From assembly GCF_000331575.1 (NCBI RefSeq), contig NZ_ANOK01000006.1, positions 119,174 through 183,173 on the forward strand: DNA of 64,000 nucleotides. The letters run 5' to 3'. The notes under the pieces are model-generated. The model was given only the letters and a program-made list of their open reading frames with translations, did no database searches and was not told where the DNA came from. Each line of letters begins with the position of its first letter. Within the stretch, counting starts at the first letter, position 1. The position numbers and the translations under genes were made by a program. Positions 16,098-24,538 of the stretch are shown one piece after another. Source of the stretch: Calidifontibacillus oryziterrae (GTDB lineage: Bacteria > Bacillota > Bacilli > Bacillales > Bacillaceae_J).

Positions 16098-16625
16098 ATG
16101 TACACGAGAATTCATAGCCGCGAGGTTAAAAAAGCAACGGTAAACCTTCTTGAGGAGCGCGGTGTTTCAGTGAAAGAAATTGCAGAAATTGTTTATGAAA
16201 TGCAATTACCGTATAATCATAATTTAACAATAGAAGATTGTACCGAATCAGTTGAGGCGGTTTTAGCAAAACGAGAAATTCAACATGCGATTCTTGTAGG
16301 AATTGAGTTGGATAGATTGGCAGAGAAAAAGCTTTTATCGGAGCCCTTACAGACGATTGTAGAATCAGATGAAGGGTTATTTGGGATTGATGAAACGATT
16401 GGATTAGGCGCTGTTTTAACGTATGGTAGTATCGCTGTTACAACATATGGACATTTAGACAAGCGAAAAATTGGAATTATTAAGAAGCTGGATACGAAAA
16501 GTGGTGCGGGTGTTCATACGTTTTTAGATGATCTTGTTGCGAGTGTAGCTGCATGTGCTGCCTCTCGAATTGCGCATAAACAACGTGATCTGGAAGAGTT
16601 GGTCGTTGATCTTGAAAGCAAATAG
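16098..16625 (+). CDS. Phosphatidylglycerophosphatase A-like protein (YutG family)
   Basis: A PgpA-superfamily protein of about 175 residues. The conserved segments ESDEGLFGIDETIGLGAVLTYGSIAVTTYGHLDKRKIG and GAGVHTFLDDLVASVAACAA fit the YutG/PgpA group, proposed to dephosphorylate phosphatidylglycerophosphate. No clear long membrane helices, as in YutG. The frame opens at ATG 16065, but AGGAG (16081-16085) favours ATG 16098, in a context starting MYTRIHSREVKKATV. Activity towards lipid is not proven for this subfamily. Confidence 0.7.
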   Translation: MYTRIHSREVKKATVNLLEERGVSVKEIAEIVYEMQLPYNHNLTIEDCTESVEAVLAKREIQHAILVGIELDRLAEKKLLSEPLQTIVESDEGLFGIDETIGLGAVLTYGSIAVTTYGHLDKRKIGIIKKLDTKSGAGVHTFLDDLVASVAACAASRIAHKQRDLEELVVDLESK

Positions 16626-16744
16626 AACAATCACTTAAACTGGATTGGTTCTAAATTGTGGCTTGAAAAAATTTTTTTTATTACTTTATTTTTTTCTCTT
16701 GATATTTTTAAGAAATGTTGATACTATAATGGAGTTATTACAAA

Positions 16745-17172
16745 TGGAAAGCAGATATTCAAAGTCATGAGTCTTTCCAAGCAGATAATTTTTGACCACT
16801 TTCCGCTTTGATTTAAGGAAAGTTAAGGCAACGGTGTGCCGGGTCAAATGCCGATTGGCAACTTTCGTTGCCTTATTGATTGAGTTAAAAGCTCAAATTT
16901 TATAAGTTGGTTACTTTACAACCAGTGCAATTTGCACACAACTTGTGAAACGGTCAATAAGAGTGGTAAAAGTAATTATTTGCTATATAGACTCTGAACC
17001 TGAAATGATATATTTGAATATTAAGGGCTATCCATCAAACAACTTTGTATCGTGTTCAATGAATACATACGAATTTTGTCGAATTTTGACTTGGTGAACT
17101 TAGTTGTTCTTAATAGTAGAAGTATGTCAAAGCAAGTGGTGCGCAAATGTGCGTTATTCACTTGCTTTTTTG
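16745..17172 (+). ncRNA. Structured leader or small RNA upstream of the polyamine genes (unassigned class)
   Basis: A 430-base gene-free segment with consecutive hairpins: TGGAAAG/CTTTCCA (16745-16779), ACTTTCC/GGAAAGT (16798-16823), a perfect 10-bp TAAGGCAACG/CGTTGCCTTA stem (16824-16833 with 16866-16875) enclosing GTGTGCCGGGTCAAATGCCG, an AAGTTG/CAACTT stem around GTGCAATTTGCAC, and finally an intrinsic terminator at 17130-17172. A TATAAT (16725-16730) lies just upstream. Coding potential is poor. This is the layout of a terminator-controlled leader or a free small RNA. I compared it by eye with SAM, lysine, c-di-GMP, ydaO, T-box and ykkC motifs and did not find their conserved cores. Confidence 0.5.
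17130..17172 (+). terminator. Intrinsic terminator upstream of the polyamine operon
   Basis: AAGCAAGTG (17130-17138) and CACTTGCTT (17159-17167) pair perfectly and are followed by a T run. It lies about 110 bases before the next start codon, so it either ends a small RNA or acts as an attenuator. Confidence 0.8.
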
Positions 17173-17283
17173 TTTTGTCAAAATATCAACCGAATAACGT
17201 ACGAACAAAGGTATAACATGTAAAGTTTGTCGGAAATTTAATAAGTTTGAAAAAATATAAAAATCTAAAGGGAGATGAGAAAA

Positions 17284-18537
17284 ATGGGAAAAGCGTTAAT
17301 TATTGGTTGCGGCGGAGTTGCTTCTGTAGCTATTCACAAATGTGTTCAAAACAGTGAGGTTTTTGAGGAAATATGTATTGCAAGTCGGACAAAATCAAAA
17401 TGTGATGCGCTAAAAGCAAAACTTGATGGTGGAAAAACAAAAATTACGACTGCGCAAGTTGATGCAAATAATGTAGACGAGTTAATCGCTTTAATTGAAG
17501 AAGTAAAACCAGATATCGTGATGAATCTTGCTTTACCGTATCAAGATTTAACGATTATGGATGCTTGTCTTGCAACAAAAACACATTATTTAGATACTGC
17601 AAATTATGAGCCAGAAGATACTGCAAAATTTGAATATAAATGGCAATGGGACTATCGTGAACGTTTTGAAAAGGCTGGTATAACGGCTCTTTTAGGAAGC
17701 GGCTTTGATCCTGGTGTTACAGGTGTATTCTCTGCATATGCACTTAAGCATTATTTTGATGAAATTGAGTATATTGACATTCTTGATTGCAACGGTGGCG
17801 ATCATGGTTATCCGTTTGCTACTAATTTCAACCCGGAGATCAATATTCGTGAAGTTTCTGCAAACGGAAGATATTGGGAGAATGGGGAATGGATCGAAAC
17901 AAAGCCAATGGAAATAAAACGTGTATATAGCTTCGATGAAGTTGGCGAGAAGGATATGTACTTGCTATATCATGAAGAGCTTGAATCACTTGCTCAAAAC
18001 ATCCCTGGACTTAAGCGAATTCGTTTCTTCATGACTTTTGGCCAAAGTTACTTAACTCACCTAAAATGTCTTGAAAATGTGGGCATGACTTCAATTGAGC
18101 CGATTGAATTTGAAGGAAAACAAATTATTCCGCTTCAGTTTTTGAAAGCAGTCTTACCTGACCCAGCTTCACTTGGCCCAAGAACAGTGGGAAAAACAAA
18201 TATTGGCTGTATATTTAAAGGTAAAAAAGACGGTCAAGATAAAACTTACTATGTTTACAATGTTTGTGATCACCAAGAATGCTACAAAGAAGTGGGCTCA
18301 CAGGCAATTTCTTATACTACAGGCGTTCCTGCAATGATTGGTGCGATGATGATATTAACTGGAAAGTGGAACAAACCAGGCGTTTACAATATTGAAGAAT
18401 TTGATCCAGACCCATTCATGGAAGCATTGAACAAATGGGGACTTCCATGGAAGGAAGATTTTAACCCAGTGCTTGTCGATGAACTTCCAGAGGATGAAGA
18501 TTCTTCAGATTCTTTAGAAGCGGAGCTTGTGGGTTAA
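17284..18537 (+). CDS. Carboxynorspermidine/carboxyspermidine dehydrogenase (saccharopine dehydrogenase family)
   Basis: A cytoplasmic NAD(P)H enzyme of about 417 residues. It condenses aspartate semialdehyde with a diamine to give carboxy(nor)spermidine, the alternative route to spermidine. The N-terminal Rossmann motif is ALIIGCGGVASVAIHKC; GSGFDPGVTGVFSAYALKHYF and DCNGGDHGYPFATNFNPEINIREV are characteristic of this subgroup. ATG 17275 sits directly after the GGAG ribosome binding site, so ATG 17284 is the likely start. The next gene, one base after the stop, is the matching decarboxylase, which fixes the function better than similarity alone. Confidence 0.9.
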   Translation: MGKALIIGCGGVASVAIHKCVQNSEVFEEICIASRTKSKCDALKAKLDGGKTKITTAQVDANNVDELIALIEEVKPDIVMNLALPYQDLTIMDACLATKTHYLDTANYEPEDTAKFEYKWQWDYRERFEKAGITALLGSGFDPGVTGVFSAYALKHYFDEIEYIDILDCNGGDHGYPFATNFNPEINIREVSANGRYWENGEWIETKPMEIKRVYSFDEVGEKDMYLLYHEELESLAQNIPGLKRIRFFMTFGQSYLTHLKCLENVGMTSIEPIEFEGKQIIPLQFLKAVLPDPASLGPRTVGKTNIGCIFKGKKDGQDKTYYVYNVCDHQECYKEVGSQAISYTTGVPAMIGAMMILTGKWNKPGVYNIEEFDPDPFMEALNKWGLPWKEDFNPVLVDELPEDEDSSDSLEAELVG

Positions 18538-18538
18538 G

Positions 18539-19777
18539 ATGCGGTTTGAACAATTACCAACGCCCTGTTATGTCGTAGATGAAGGTCTTTTGGAAAAGAA
18601 TCTCAAGATTCTAAACGGAGTTATGAAACGAACTGGTGCTAAGATTATTTTAGCTCAGAAAGCATTTTCTATGTATTCGCTATATCCGTTGATAGGGAAA
18701 TATTTGAGTGGCACAGCAGCAAGCGGGCTATATGAGGCTCGCCTAGGCTATGAGGAGATGGGCAAAGAAAACCATGTGTTTGCTCCTGCCTATCGCGAAG
18801 ATGAAATTGATGAAATTATTGGCTATTGTGATCATATCATTTTCAACTCTTTCTCACAGATTGAGAAATTTGGTGACAAAGTATTAAAAGCGGGGAAAAA
18901 GTTCGGACTCCGCATCAATCCTGAATGCTCTACCCAGGTTGGACATGATATTTATAACCCATGTGCTGTAGGATCAAGGTTTGGTGTAACAGTTGGACAT
19001 TTCCGTCCAGACTTACTAAAAGGTGTTTCTGGCTTTCACTTCCACACGCTTTGTCAACAGAACTCAGACGACTTGGCAAAGACATTAGAAGAGGTTGAAG
19101 AGAAGTTTGGCCCGTGGCTTTCACAACTGGAATGGATAAATTTCGGTGGTGGTCATCATATTACAAGAGAAGATTATGATATTTCATTACTAGAAAAATG
19201 TATTAAACGAATGCAGGAGAAATACGGGTTAGAAGTTTATCTTGAACCAGGTGAAGCGATTGCATTAAATGCTGGCTACTTAGTCACCACGGTACTAGAT
19301 ACGCTTCAAAATGGAATGGATATCGCAATTCTTGATACATCTGCTTCTTGTCATATGCCTGATGTGCTAGAAATGCCTTATCGTCCACCGCTTATTGGCG
19401 CTGGGGAAGCTGGAGAGAAGCCATATACGTACCGACTTGGTGGACAAACGTGTCTTTCAGGCGATACAATCGGGGATTATTCGTTTGATAAGCCGTTGGA
19501 GAGTGGTGATCGCCTTGTTTTTGGTGACATGGCAATCTATACAATGGTGAAAAACACTACTTTTAACGGAATGCCATTACCAACTATCGCAGTTCAAAAG
19601 AAAAATGGCGATTGCCAAATTGTTCGTGAATTTGGTTATCAAGATTTTAAAATGAGACTAGCAGACTATAGTATAAATCACGGGAACAAAGGTACAGTTG
19701 TAATGTTTCCTTCGAAGCAAGGGGAGACTGCTTTGAAACGGCAGCATGAAGTTTCACAAGTGAATAGGGGTATGTAA
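18539..19777 (+). CDS. nspC: Carboxynorspermidine decarboxylase
   Basis: A PLP-dependent fold-III decarboxylase of about 412 residues that converts carboxy(nor)spermidine to (nor)spermidine. IILAQKAFSMYSLYP carries the PLP lysine; GLRINPECSTQVGHDIYNPC, GFHFHTLCQQ, WINFGGGHH and LEPGEAIA are conserved. ATG 18539 follows the upstream stop codon with one base between. Together with the dehydrogenase it forms a complete two-step polyamine module. A strong terminator follows. Confidence 0.93.
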   Translation: MRFEQLPTPCYVVDEGLLEKNLKILNGVMKRTGAKIILAQKAFSMYSLYPLIGKYLSGTAASGLYEARLGYEEMGKENHVFAPAYREDEIDEIIGYCDHIIFNSFSQIEKFGDKVLKAGKKFGLRINPECSTQVGHDIYNPCAVGSRFGVTVGHFRPDLLKGVSGFHFHTLCQQNSDDLAKTLEEVEEKFGPWLSQLEWINFGGGHHITREDYDISLLEKCIKRMQEKYGLEVYLEPGEAIALNAGYLVTTVLDTLQNGMDIAILDTSASCHMPDVLEMPYRPPLIGAGEAGEKPYTYRLGGQTCLSGDTIGDYSFDKPLESGDRLVFGDMAIYTMVKNTTFNGMPLPTIAVQKKNGDCQIVREFGYQDFKMRLADYSINHGNKGTVVMFPSKQGETALKRQHEVSQVNRGM

Positions 19778-19782
19778 TTAAG

Positions 19783-19828
19783 AGACGATTTTAGTGCTTT
19801 ATTTGGAAGCGCTAGAATCGTCTTTTTT
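19783..19828 (+). terminator. Terminator after nspC
   Basis: AGACGATTTTAG (19783-19794) pairs with CTAGAATCGTCT (19812-19823) and is followed by T6. Confidence 0.88.
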
Positions 19829-19832
19829 GAAT

Positions 19833-19854
19833 CAGGGCGCTTGCGCCTTTTTTA
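19833..19854. repeat. Short copy of the tail of the 2975-3132 repeat
   Basis: GGGCGCTTGCGCCTTTTTT is identical to the last bases of the structured repeat before cotO and forms its own GGCGC/GCGCC hairpin. It may be a solo remnant of the same repeat family or a second terminator. Confidence 0.5.
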
Positions 19855-19861
19855 TTTACTA

Positions 19862-20044
19862 TTATTTATAAAAGTTAAAGCCACATGCACCTACAATGAT
19901 TAATAAAATAAACAAGACTACAATCAAGATAAAATCATCGTAACGATTTGTAGGATATCCATAAGTAAAAGCAGGAGCGGTAAAAGTAGGCATTGGTGGA
20001 ATGTTTGCACCAAGAGTAGGAGGTGCGTTTACGTTAGCATGCAT
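19862..20044 (-). CDS. YjcZ-type tiny membrane sporulation protein
   Basis: A 60-residue protein with a Pro/Ala-rich N-terminus (MHANVNAPPTLGANIPPMP) and a C-terminal helix DDFILIVVLFILLIIVGACGF. This helix is the signature of the Bacillus tiny transmembrane family (YjcZ/YrkZ-like; TIGR01732 type). The frame opens further upstream at 20095, but AAAGGAAGTG just before ATG 20044 settles the start. Lies next to tgl, fitting a spore-associated role. Confidence 0.82.
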   Translation of the reverse strand: MHANVNAPPTLGANIPPMPTFTAPAFTYGYPTNRYDDFILIVVLFILLIIVGACGFNFYK

Positions 20045-20136
20045 TTTCACACTTCCTTTCGTGTTAGTATTTCTATCACTATATAATACTCGCAAAGGGA
20101 AAATTAGAGCCCGTCTACAAAAAAAATGGGTTACTG

Positions 20137-20988
20137 TCAGGGCTTAATGAAGGGCTGTAATAAAAAATTAATGTATTGTACATAGGATATGGAGCATTTG
20201 TTATGGTGCACAACAGGAAGCTGATTTTTAAAAACACGATAAGTTCTCTCTAGATTTGCCAATCTAACTAAATGGTTAAATGAAGGCCTTGTCACTAAAC
20301 TTGTTAAATAAGATGATTGATTACCCCACGGCTTTCTTTTTTCATTAAGAATTTGAATCATTTGTTCAGAAGTCCTTATTGAAAATCCATGTCCAAAATA
20401 TTTCCCGTCGTTAAGAAGAACAGCATTAACTCCTCGAAACCATGGTGTTTTTGGATTAAAGTCCGGATTATTAAAGTAAACAACATCACCTGGTAAAAAA
20501 TGATTGGAATAAAAGGTGTATATAGCTAGATCGGGATCAGTATGCCAACTGTAAAGATATAGATTTTGAAACAGAGAATTAAATAATCGGATGCCAATGC
20601 TATACAGTACGGCATAATAAAAGATGATTACAGATGCAGTTGCACATTCAAATGCATATCGTGAACTGTTCTTATAAATATCCAGAATCGCATCAGAAGG
20701 TTTAACATTAGGCTTTAACAGGAATCCACCGGCTGTTGTTAAATACCAATATTTAGGATTGCAACGGGCATATTCAAAGCTTGTAAATCGAGCTTCACCT
20801 TGATTCATCTCTAATGCACTTTCTATGATGTTCTTTCGAACTTTGAGTTCAAACAATAATTCATTGATGGAATAATATGAAAAATGAACTGGTGCTTCTT
20901 GCATATGATGAATGATTGTTTTTTCAATATTGCCAAGCTCCAGCTTTTCGATTTTATTTTGAAACGGAACCCCTGATATTTGTATCAT
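20137..20988 (-). CDS. tgl: Protein-glutamine gamma-glutamyltransferase Tgl (spore coat transglutaminase)
   Basis: Forms epsilon-(gamma-glutamyl)lysine cross-links between coat proteins late in sporulation. The catalytic Cys region YAFECATASVIIFYYAVL and the downstream LPGDVVYFNNPDFNP and GKYFGHGFSI segments match B. subtilis Tgl; the active-site Cys is present. It is about 40 residues longer than the 245-residue B. subtilis enzyme, mostly as a C-terminal tail containing HHNKC. The frame opens at ATG 21000, but ATG 20988 (MIQISGVPF) is preceded by GGGGG and aligns with the known N-terminus MIIVSG. Likely substrates are the Tyr/Gln- and Lys-rich coat proteins encoded at 3-10 kb. Confidence 0.93.
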   Translation of the reverse strand: MIQISGVPFQNKIEKLELGNIEKTIIHHMQEAPVHFSYYSINELLFELKVRKNIIESALEMNQGEARFTSFEYARCNPKYWYLTTAGGFLLKPNVKPSDAILDIYKNSSRYAFECATASVIIFYYAVLYSIGIRLFNSLFQNLYLYSWHTDPDLAIYTFYSNHFLPGDVVYFNNPDFNPKTPWFRGVNAVLLNDGKYFGHGFSIRTSEQMIQILNEKRKPWGNQSSYLTSLVTRPSFNHLVRLANLERTYRVFKNQLPVVHHNKCSISYVQYINFLLQPFIKP

Positions 20989-21276
20989 CCAATCCCCCAT
21001 TTCACCTTTCTCTATATCTATCGTATTTTCGATTTGCGTTAATAATGTTAGTAAAGTTCCATTAATTTGACTAATTAGATAAAAATACCATAATTGTCGA
21101 AAAAATGACGATAATGATTCTCAGTCAATTATTATCTGAAATAATTTAATTTTGTACTATGGTTGAAAAGTGTAGTAATATCAAGGGCTTGGGCCCTTTC
21201 TTCACCTCTATTTTAGCTCGGAATGCAGAACCACCTAGAATCAACACTGCCATAGCTATTTGCATATATCAAAGGA

Positions 21277-21322
21277 TTGACATCTAAACAGAATACCTAT
21301 AATATATACCTGCATGGGTATA
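21277..21322 (+). promoter_or_regulatory. Promoter with CsoR/CstR-like operator before the CoA-disulfide reductase
   Basis: TTGACA (21277-21282) is followed by overlapping -10 candidates TATAAT (21298, 15-base spacer) and TAATAT (21300, 17-base spacer). A palindrome TATACC-TGCATG-GGTATA (21305-21322) overlaps the start site. The shape (ATACC-N-GGGTAT) is that of CsoR-family persulfide sensors such as CstR, which control CoA-disulfide reductase/rhodanese genes in other Firmicutes. No csoR-like gene is in the window. The leader to the start codon is about 180 bases; the rest of the gap from the tgl start shows nothing clear. Confidence 0.55.
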
Positions 21323-21498
21323 AAATTAAATGAGTAGTCGCATCGATATAAAATTCTTAGTAAAAAATATAATTTGTTTTAATACATTAGTATTCGATGA
21401 CTTTTATTCATTCAGAAAATAAAACCCAGTAATATTAGTTGATTATTTTTCAAAGTATAGAGAAAACACCTACTAAATTATATTATTGGAGGCAATAA

Positions 21499-23511
21499 AT
21501 GATGGAGAAAATTGTTATTATTGGTGGCGTAGCGGCAGGTGCTACAGCTGCAGCAAAAGCCAGAAGACTATCAGCAGATGCTCAAATTACAATTCTTGAA
21601 TCTGGACCCGATATCTCATTTGCAAATTGCGGACTTCCGTACTATATCGGTGGAGACATAGATAGTAGATCAAAGCTTATTTTACAAAGCCCTGAAAGTT
21701 TTAATGAGCAGTACCAGACAGCAGTTCACATATATACAACAGCAACAGAGATTGATAGAAAAAACAGAATTGTATATGCAGTAGATTCACGTACTGGAGA
21801 AAAGAAAACATATGAATATACAAAGCTTATTCTTGCTCAAGGTGGAAAACCTATTGCTCCACCAATACCTGGAGCAGAACAAGATCATGTCTTCCAGCTT
21901 TGGACTCTTGAAGACATGGATAAGATCAATTCATTCATAGAAAATAGAAAGCCTAAGACAGCGGTAGTTGTAGGTGGTGGATTTATTGGTCTTGAAATGG
22001 TAGAAGCTCTTGTTAAGAAGGGAATAAAAGTTTCTGTAGTTGAGATGATGCCTCATGTGATGGCTATTATGGAATCCGAAATAGCTGGGTTCATCCAGCA
22101 AGAAATGGTGTCATACGGAGTAGATGTTCTGACAAATAAAGCGGTTTCTGATATAGGTAGAAATAGTGTGACTCTTAAGGATGGATCTACAATTGATGCC
22201 GATATGATTCTTTTATCAATAGGTGTGCGTCCTACCCTTAAACTTGCTCAGGAGGCAGGTCTAGATATTGGTGAAGCGGGTGGCTTACTGGTTGATTCAA
22301 CATTGAAAACTAGTGATGATAATATTTATGCTGCAGGGGATATGGTTGAACTTGAACACCGAGTGCATGGCAAGAAAGTACGTATTCCACTTGCAGGACC
22401 TGCTAATCGTCAAGGACGAATTGCAGCAGAAAATGCCCTTGGCAAAAGGCATGAATACAAAGGCTCAATAGGTACATCTATTGTCAGAGTTTTTGAAGCA
22501 GTTGCAGGAACTACTGGACTCTCCCTAAAAGGTGCTAGAGCTGCAGGGCTTAATGCAGATGCAATTGTTATTCATAAAGAACACCACACTTCTTATTATC
22601 CGGGAGCAGAGCAGGTTACTGTTCTTGTCGTTTATGATAGAGAAACTGGAGTGGTGCTTGGTGGACAGACAGCAGGTTATGCCGGAGCTGACAGAAGACT
22701 AGATGTTTTAGCAGCCGCTGCCGCAGCAAAACTCACAGTTTCTGATCTTGCTGATATGGATTTTGCTTACTCACCACCGCTTGGAACTGCAAATGATGCC
22801 ATGAATATGGCGGCATATGTAGCCGAGAACCGAATTTCAGGGTACTCACCCGCTTTGACAGTTTCTGAAATAGACAGCTATTTAGATGGCAAGGAAGCGC
22901 TTTGGGTTGATGTTAGGGATGTATTTGCATTTGACAAATCCCATGTAGAGGGAGCAATTAATATCCCTCTCGAAATTCTTCTATCAAAACTAGATGAGCT
23001 TCCGAAGAATAAACTAATCTTTGTTTATGATCAAACTGGGAAAAAAGGACATCAGGCATTGCGTACTCTCGTTGGAGCGGGATTTACGAATGTATTTAAT
23101 GTAAGCGGTGGATTCGCAAGTCTTTCCGGCTATGTAAGGGCTGTGACTCCAACGAATTTCCAACTAGAACTGCCAGCACCAGAACCAAAAAGAATTGGTG
23201 AGAAAAGTAATGTCGAAGAGAATAATGTTGATACAGTTGAAATAAAAGAGGAAGAATCAAATGGACCTTTGATTGTTGATGTGCGTACTGCTGGGGAGTT
23301 TGCATTCGGTGCATATCCTGGCGCGATAAATATTCCTCTAGATGAATTACAGTCTAAAGTAGATAAGTTAGGAAAGAAGGATAGAGAAATAATACTTTAC
23401 TGCCAATCTGGCGCAAGAAGTGCTTATGCAGTGCAGATTCTCAAAACATACGGCTTTACCAACCTTGAAAATGGCGGCGGACTTTCAAGAATGATGGCCC
23501 GTACAAGATAG
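21499..23511 (+). CDS. CoA-disulfide reductase with two C-terminal rhodanese domains
   Basis: A flavoprotein of 670 residues acting in CoA/sulfane-sulfur homeostasis. Residues 1-440 form the pyridine-nucleotide-disulfide reductase part, with the FAD motif IGGVAAGATAAAKARRL, the single redox Cys in SFANCGLPYYIGG (about Cys43) and AAGDMVELEH. Two rhodanese domains follow, at about 450-550 and 575-670. The second has the active-site loop LYCQSGARSAYA. In the first the loop reads VYDQTGKKGHQA, so the catalytic Cys is replaced by Asp. The usual Bacillus CoADR-RHD has one rhodanese domain. A persulfide-type operator lies upstream. A terminator lies downstream at 23641. Confidence 0.92.
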   Translation: MMEKIVIIGGVAAGATAAAKARRLSADAQITILESGPDISFANCGLPYYIGGDIDSRSKLILQSPESFNEQYQTAVHIYTTATEIDRKNRIVYAVDSRTGEKKTYEYTKLILAQGGKPIAPPIPGAEQDHVFQLWTLEDMDKINSFIENRKPKTAVVVGGGFIGLEMVEALVKKGIKVSVVEMMPHVMAIMESEIAGFIQQEMVSYGVDVLTNKAVSDIGRNSVTLKDGSTIDADMILLSIGVRPTLKLAQEAGLDIGEAGGLLVDSTLKTSDDNIYAAGDMVELEHRVHGKKVRIPLAGPANRQGRIAAENALGKRHEYKGSIGTSIVRVFEAVAGTTGLSLKGARAAGLNADAIVIHKEHHTSYYPGAEQVTVLVVYDRETGVVLGGQTAGYAGADRRLDVLAAAAAAKLTVSDLADMDFAYSPPLGTANDAMNMAAYVAENRISGYSPALTVSEIDSYLDGKEALWVDVRDVFAFDKSHVEGAINIPLEILLSKLDELPKNKLIFVYDQTGKKGHQALRTLVGAGFTNVFNVSGGFASLSGYVRAVTPTNFQLELPAPEPKRIGEKSNVEENNVDTVEIKEEESNGPLIVDVRTAGEFAFGAYPGAINIPLDELQSKVDKLGKKDREIILYCQSGARSAYAVQILKTYGFTNLENGGGLSRMMARTR

Positions 23512-23640
23512 ATTGCCAGAAGCAGCGAGAAGAATTGCTTTTGTAGATGTGGAATACAGTGAGAATAACTTGGGCGATTGCTCCCTATGGGAAACCCGAA
23601 CGAGAATCCTGTATAATTTATTGGAGAAATGAAAGTAAGG

Positions 23641-23686
23641 TCGGATACGGAGTAGCTTTGACTACTTCAAGTATCCGATTTTTTTA
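23641..23686 (+). terminator. Terminator downstream of the CoA-disulfide reductase gene
   Basis: TCGGATAC (23641-23648) pairs with GTATCCGA (23671-23678), followed by T7. Confidence 0.85.
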
Positions 23687-23744
23687 TCATTTTATATACC
23701 ATATGTAAGTGAAAAAACATTGGTATTTATCGAATTTAATTCCT

Positions 23745-24075
23745 GTTTTAGCAGCAAGAAAGTTATGAAAAGTAGCCAATGGAAAAAGAAATTGACAGAA
23801 GGAAAACGGTTCACAATTCAAGCCGCTTCCTTCTAAAGAATATGTCCAAAAATCTAATCGTAAATATAGAGGTCACTGTAAAGACTGCCATGTAGTCTTG
23901 ATGATGTAAATGGTGCCATAAATATTAGTAAAAAGTATCTGAACGTGCTTCAAGCACAATCAGTAGTCGTGTTGGGCGCCCCAAGGTGTATACGTTCAAT
24001 GGACATCAGTTCATTGCGTAGAACCAGAAGCTTGCCATTTTAATGGCGACGTAGTTCACTTAATGAACTCAATAT
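23745..24075 (+). pseudogene. Decayed IS200/IS605-type TnpB remnant with right end
   Basis: No intact frame. From about 23907 one frame reads DDVNGAINISKKYLNVLQA, the usual C-terminal DxNAA(R)NI-type motif of TnpB proteins. Upstream, in broken frames, CPK and CKDC recall the TnpB zinc finger. The end GAAGCTTGCCATTTTAATGG with a GCCATT/AATGGC hairpin (about 24030-24055) looks like the element's right end. It is an old, fragmentary insertion between the CoADR gene and the restriction operon. Confidence 0.55.
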
Positions 24076-24201
24076 TATAACTGATTTCTTTATAAGCTTA
24101 ACAGTTTATAAATAATGGAACTTTTGTAAAAAACGTTTTCCCACTTTCTGTTATTAGATATAATTAAATTAGCTTAGACTAGAATATTACAAATTACATT
24201 A

Positions 24202-24300
24202 AACTCCCACTTCTCCAGCCAGCTGGGTTACAGACTTGTTTTTCTCTGTGATATACTTTACTGTTTCTTTCTTAAATGGAATATCATAAGGGAGTATTAA
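24202..24300 (-). pseudogene. Fragment of an IS3-type OrfA transposase N-terminus
   Basis: The minus strand reads FKKETVKYITEKNKSVTQL then AGEVGV, the typical helix-turn-helix start of IS3-family OrfA (EFK-ETVK-V-E-GKSV-QLA-E-GV). The fragment is about 33 codons and is not part of a full frame. From 24301 to the hsdM start nothing else is recognisable apart from AT-rich sequence. Confidence 0.45.
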
Positions 24301-24538
24301 TAGTACATTAGTGTTTAAAATGGCAATAGAATAATTATCCGAGCGAAACATTTTGGTGGGGTAATGTAACATCTATTTATCACATCTGTGGAAGCTGCTA
24401 ATGATAATAAAAATAAGGTTGAAATACAATTCGAATATCATCAGTCACTCCTTTTAAGGTTCTTGTGCGGATTTGCAAGGAGCTATATTGTAATATTGGT
24501 TATATAGGTGATTATTTGCTAGATGTGGAGGATAGAAG

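Noticed and set aside
16745..17172. Assignment of the leader RNA as a SAM, c-di-GMP, ydaO or T-box element
   Set aside because: None of the conserved cores of these classes can be found in the sequence; only the general hairpin-plus-terminator layout fits.
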